From the NCBI GenBank assembly GCA_964548585.1, contig CAZJRS010000057.1, positions 1 through 23,456 of the forward strand: a DNA stretch of 23,456 bases, read 5' to 3'. The DNA is from Methanocella_A sp964548585. Its GTDB lineage: Archaea; Halobacteriota; Methanocellia; Methanocellales; Methanocellaceae. The notes beneath the pieces were generated by a model. It was given only the letters and a program-made list of their open reading frames with translations, was not told the DNA's origin and searched no databases. Of the stretch, positions 23,308 to 23,456 are shown one piece after another (position 1 is the stretch's first letter; every line of letters starts with the position of its first letter). The position numbers were made by a program, and so were the translations under genes.

Positions 23308-23456
23308 CTGTGTTTTGGTTTGGTGGCTTTGTGTCACCTGGCGGAACTTGTTCGTGTTTTAATAACCGTGCAGTTAGTGTTTTTCGTAATTTAAATTGTG
23401 TTTTTGTCCGATTAGTGATTTAGCCGTGATACTTAGAGCCATTCGAGTTTTAGTGT
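23308..23456 (-). repeat. Right arm of the large imperfect inverted repeat (reaches the window edge)
   Basis: This is the reverse-complement partner of 23018-23166, of equal length, ending exactly at the last base of the window. The repeat may therefore extend further. The 141-base centre (23167-23307) contains two small perfect hairpins: AGATAA-GGGCA-TTATCT (23227-23243) and GATAGCA-AA-TGCTATC (23288-23303). No ORF of note lies within, so any mobility would have to be non-autonomous. Confidence 0.9.

Noticed and set aside
22980..23456. Possible CRISPR array, because short ACACGA-like motifs recur
   Set aside because: The motifs are short and irregularly spaced, there are no uniform repeats or spacers, and the structure is explained by two inverted arms.

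Overview
The window is from a euryarchaeal chromosome, most likely a methanogen-type lineage such as Methanocella. This is an inference from gene content, not a database match. The archaeal signature genes are a VAT-type CDC48 ATPase, RadB, a UPF0200/UPF0201 fusion, a LarC-type nickel-cofactor protein and the oxygen-sensitive class III ribonucleotide reductase NrdD with its activase NrdG, which points to an anaerobe. Several genes have an AT-rich TATA-like box about 25 bp before the predicted transcript start, and some appear leaderless. Coding DNA is GC-rich and intergenic DNA AT-rich.

Layout. 1-4360, all minus strand: a DUF1614-like membrane protein cut by the window edge, a PRC-barrel protein, a degenerate single-domain AAA ATPase and the intact two-domain CDC48/VAT. 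4361-4828: gene-free stretch with a strong hairpin. 4829-6043 (+): LarC. 6125-6451 (-): short secreted glycine-rich protein with its own TATA box and terminator. 6621-9703 (-): two membrane genes built from three copies of one GT-C glycosyltransferase-like module, the third copy having lost its catalytic-type motifs. 9825-11920 (+): a NERD-domain nuclease-like protein and an unidentified protein. 12065-12304 (-): remains of a DUF457-like membrane hydrolase that seems to need two frameshifts.

12561-19060 is rich in nucleic-acid metabolism: RadB (-), a RuvC/YqgF-like RNase H-fold protein (+) that probably starts at a non-AUG codon, a second possible RNase H-fold protein (-), NrdD (+) and NrdG (+). 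A small minus-strand membrane gene separates nrdD from nrdG. NrdG makes the glycyl radical on NrdD, so the two work as one dNTP-supply system although they are not in one operon. 19152-19751 (-) is a leaderless membrane protein.

19953-22875 (+) is a tight three-gene operon with 4-bp overlaps: UPF0200/UPF0201 nucleotide-kinase-like fusion, TIM-barrel sugar isomerase/AP-endonuclease-like protein, and an Fsr-like MFS transporter. The last ~580 bp carry no gene but hold a striking imperfect inverted repeat: two 149-bp arms (23018-23166 and 23308-23456) around a 141-bp centre, with a perfect 40-bp core. It reaches the window edge and may continue.

The least explained items are the terminal inverted repeat, the pseudo-AAA protein beside CDC48, the fused and half-degenerate GT-C gene, and the probable AUA/AUC start of the RNase H-like gene. 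I saw no rRNA, tRNA, CRISPR array or transposase gene.
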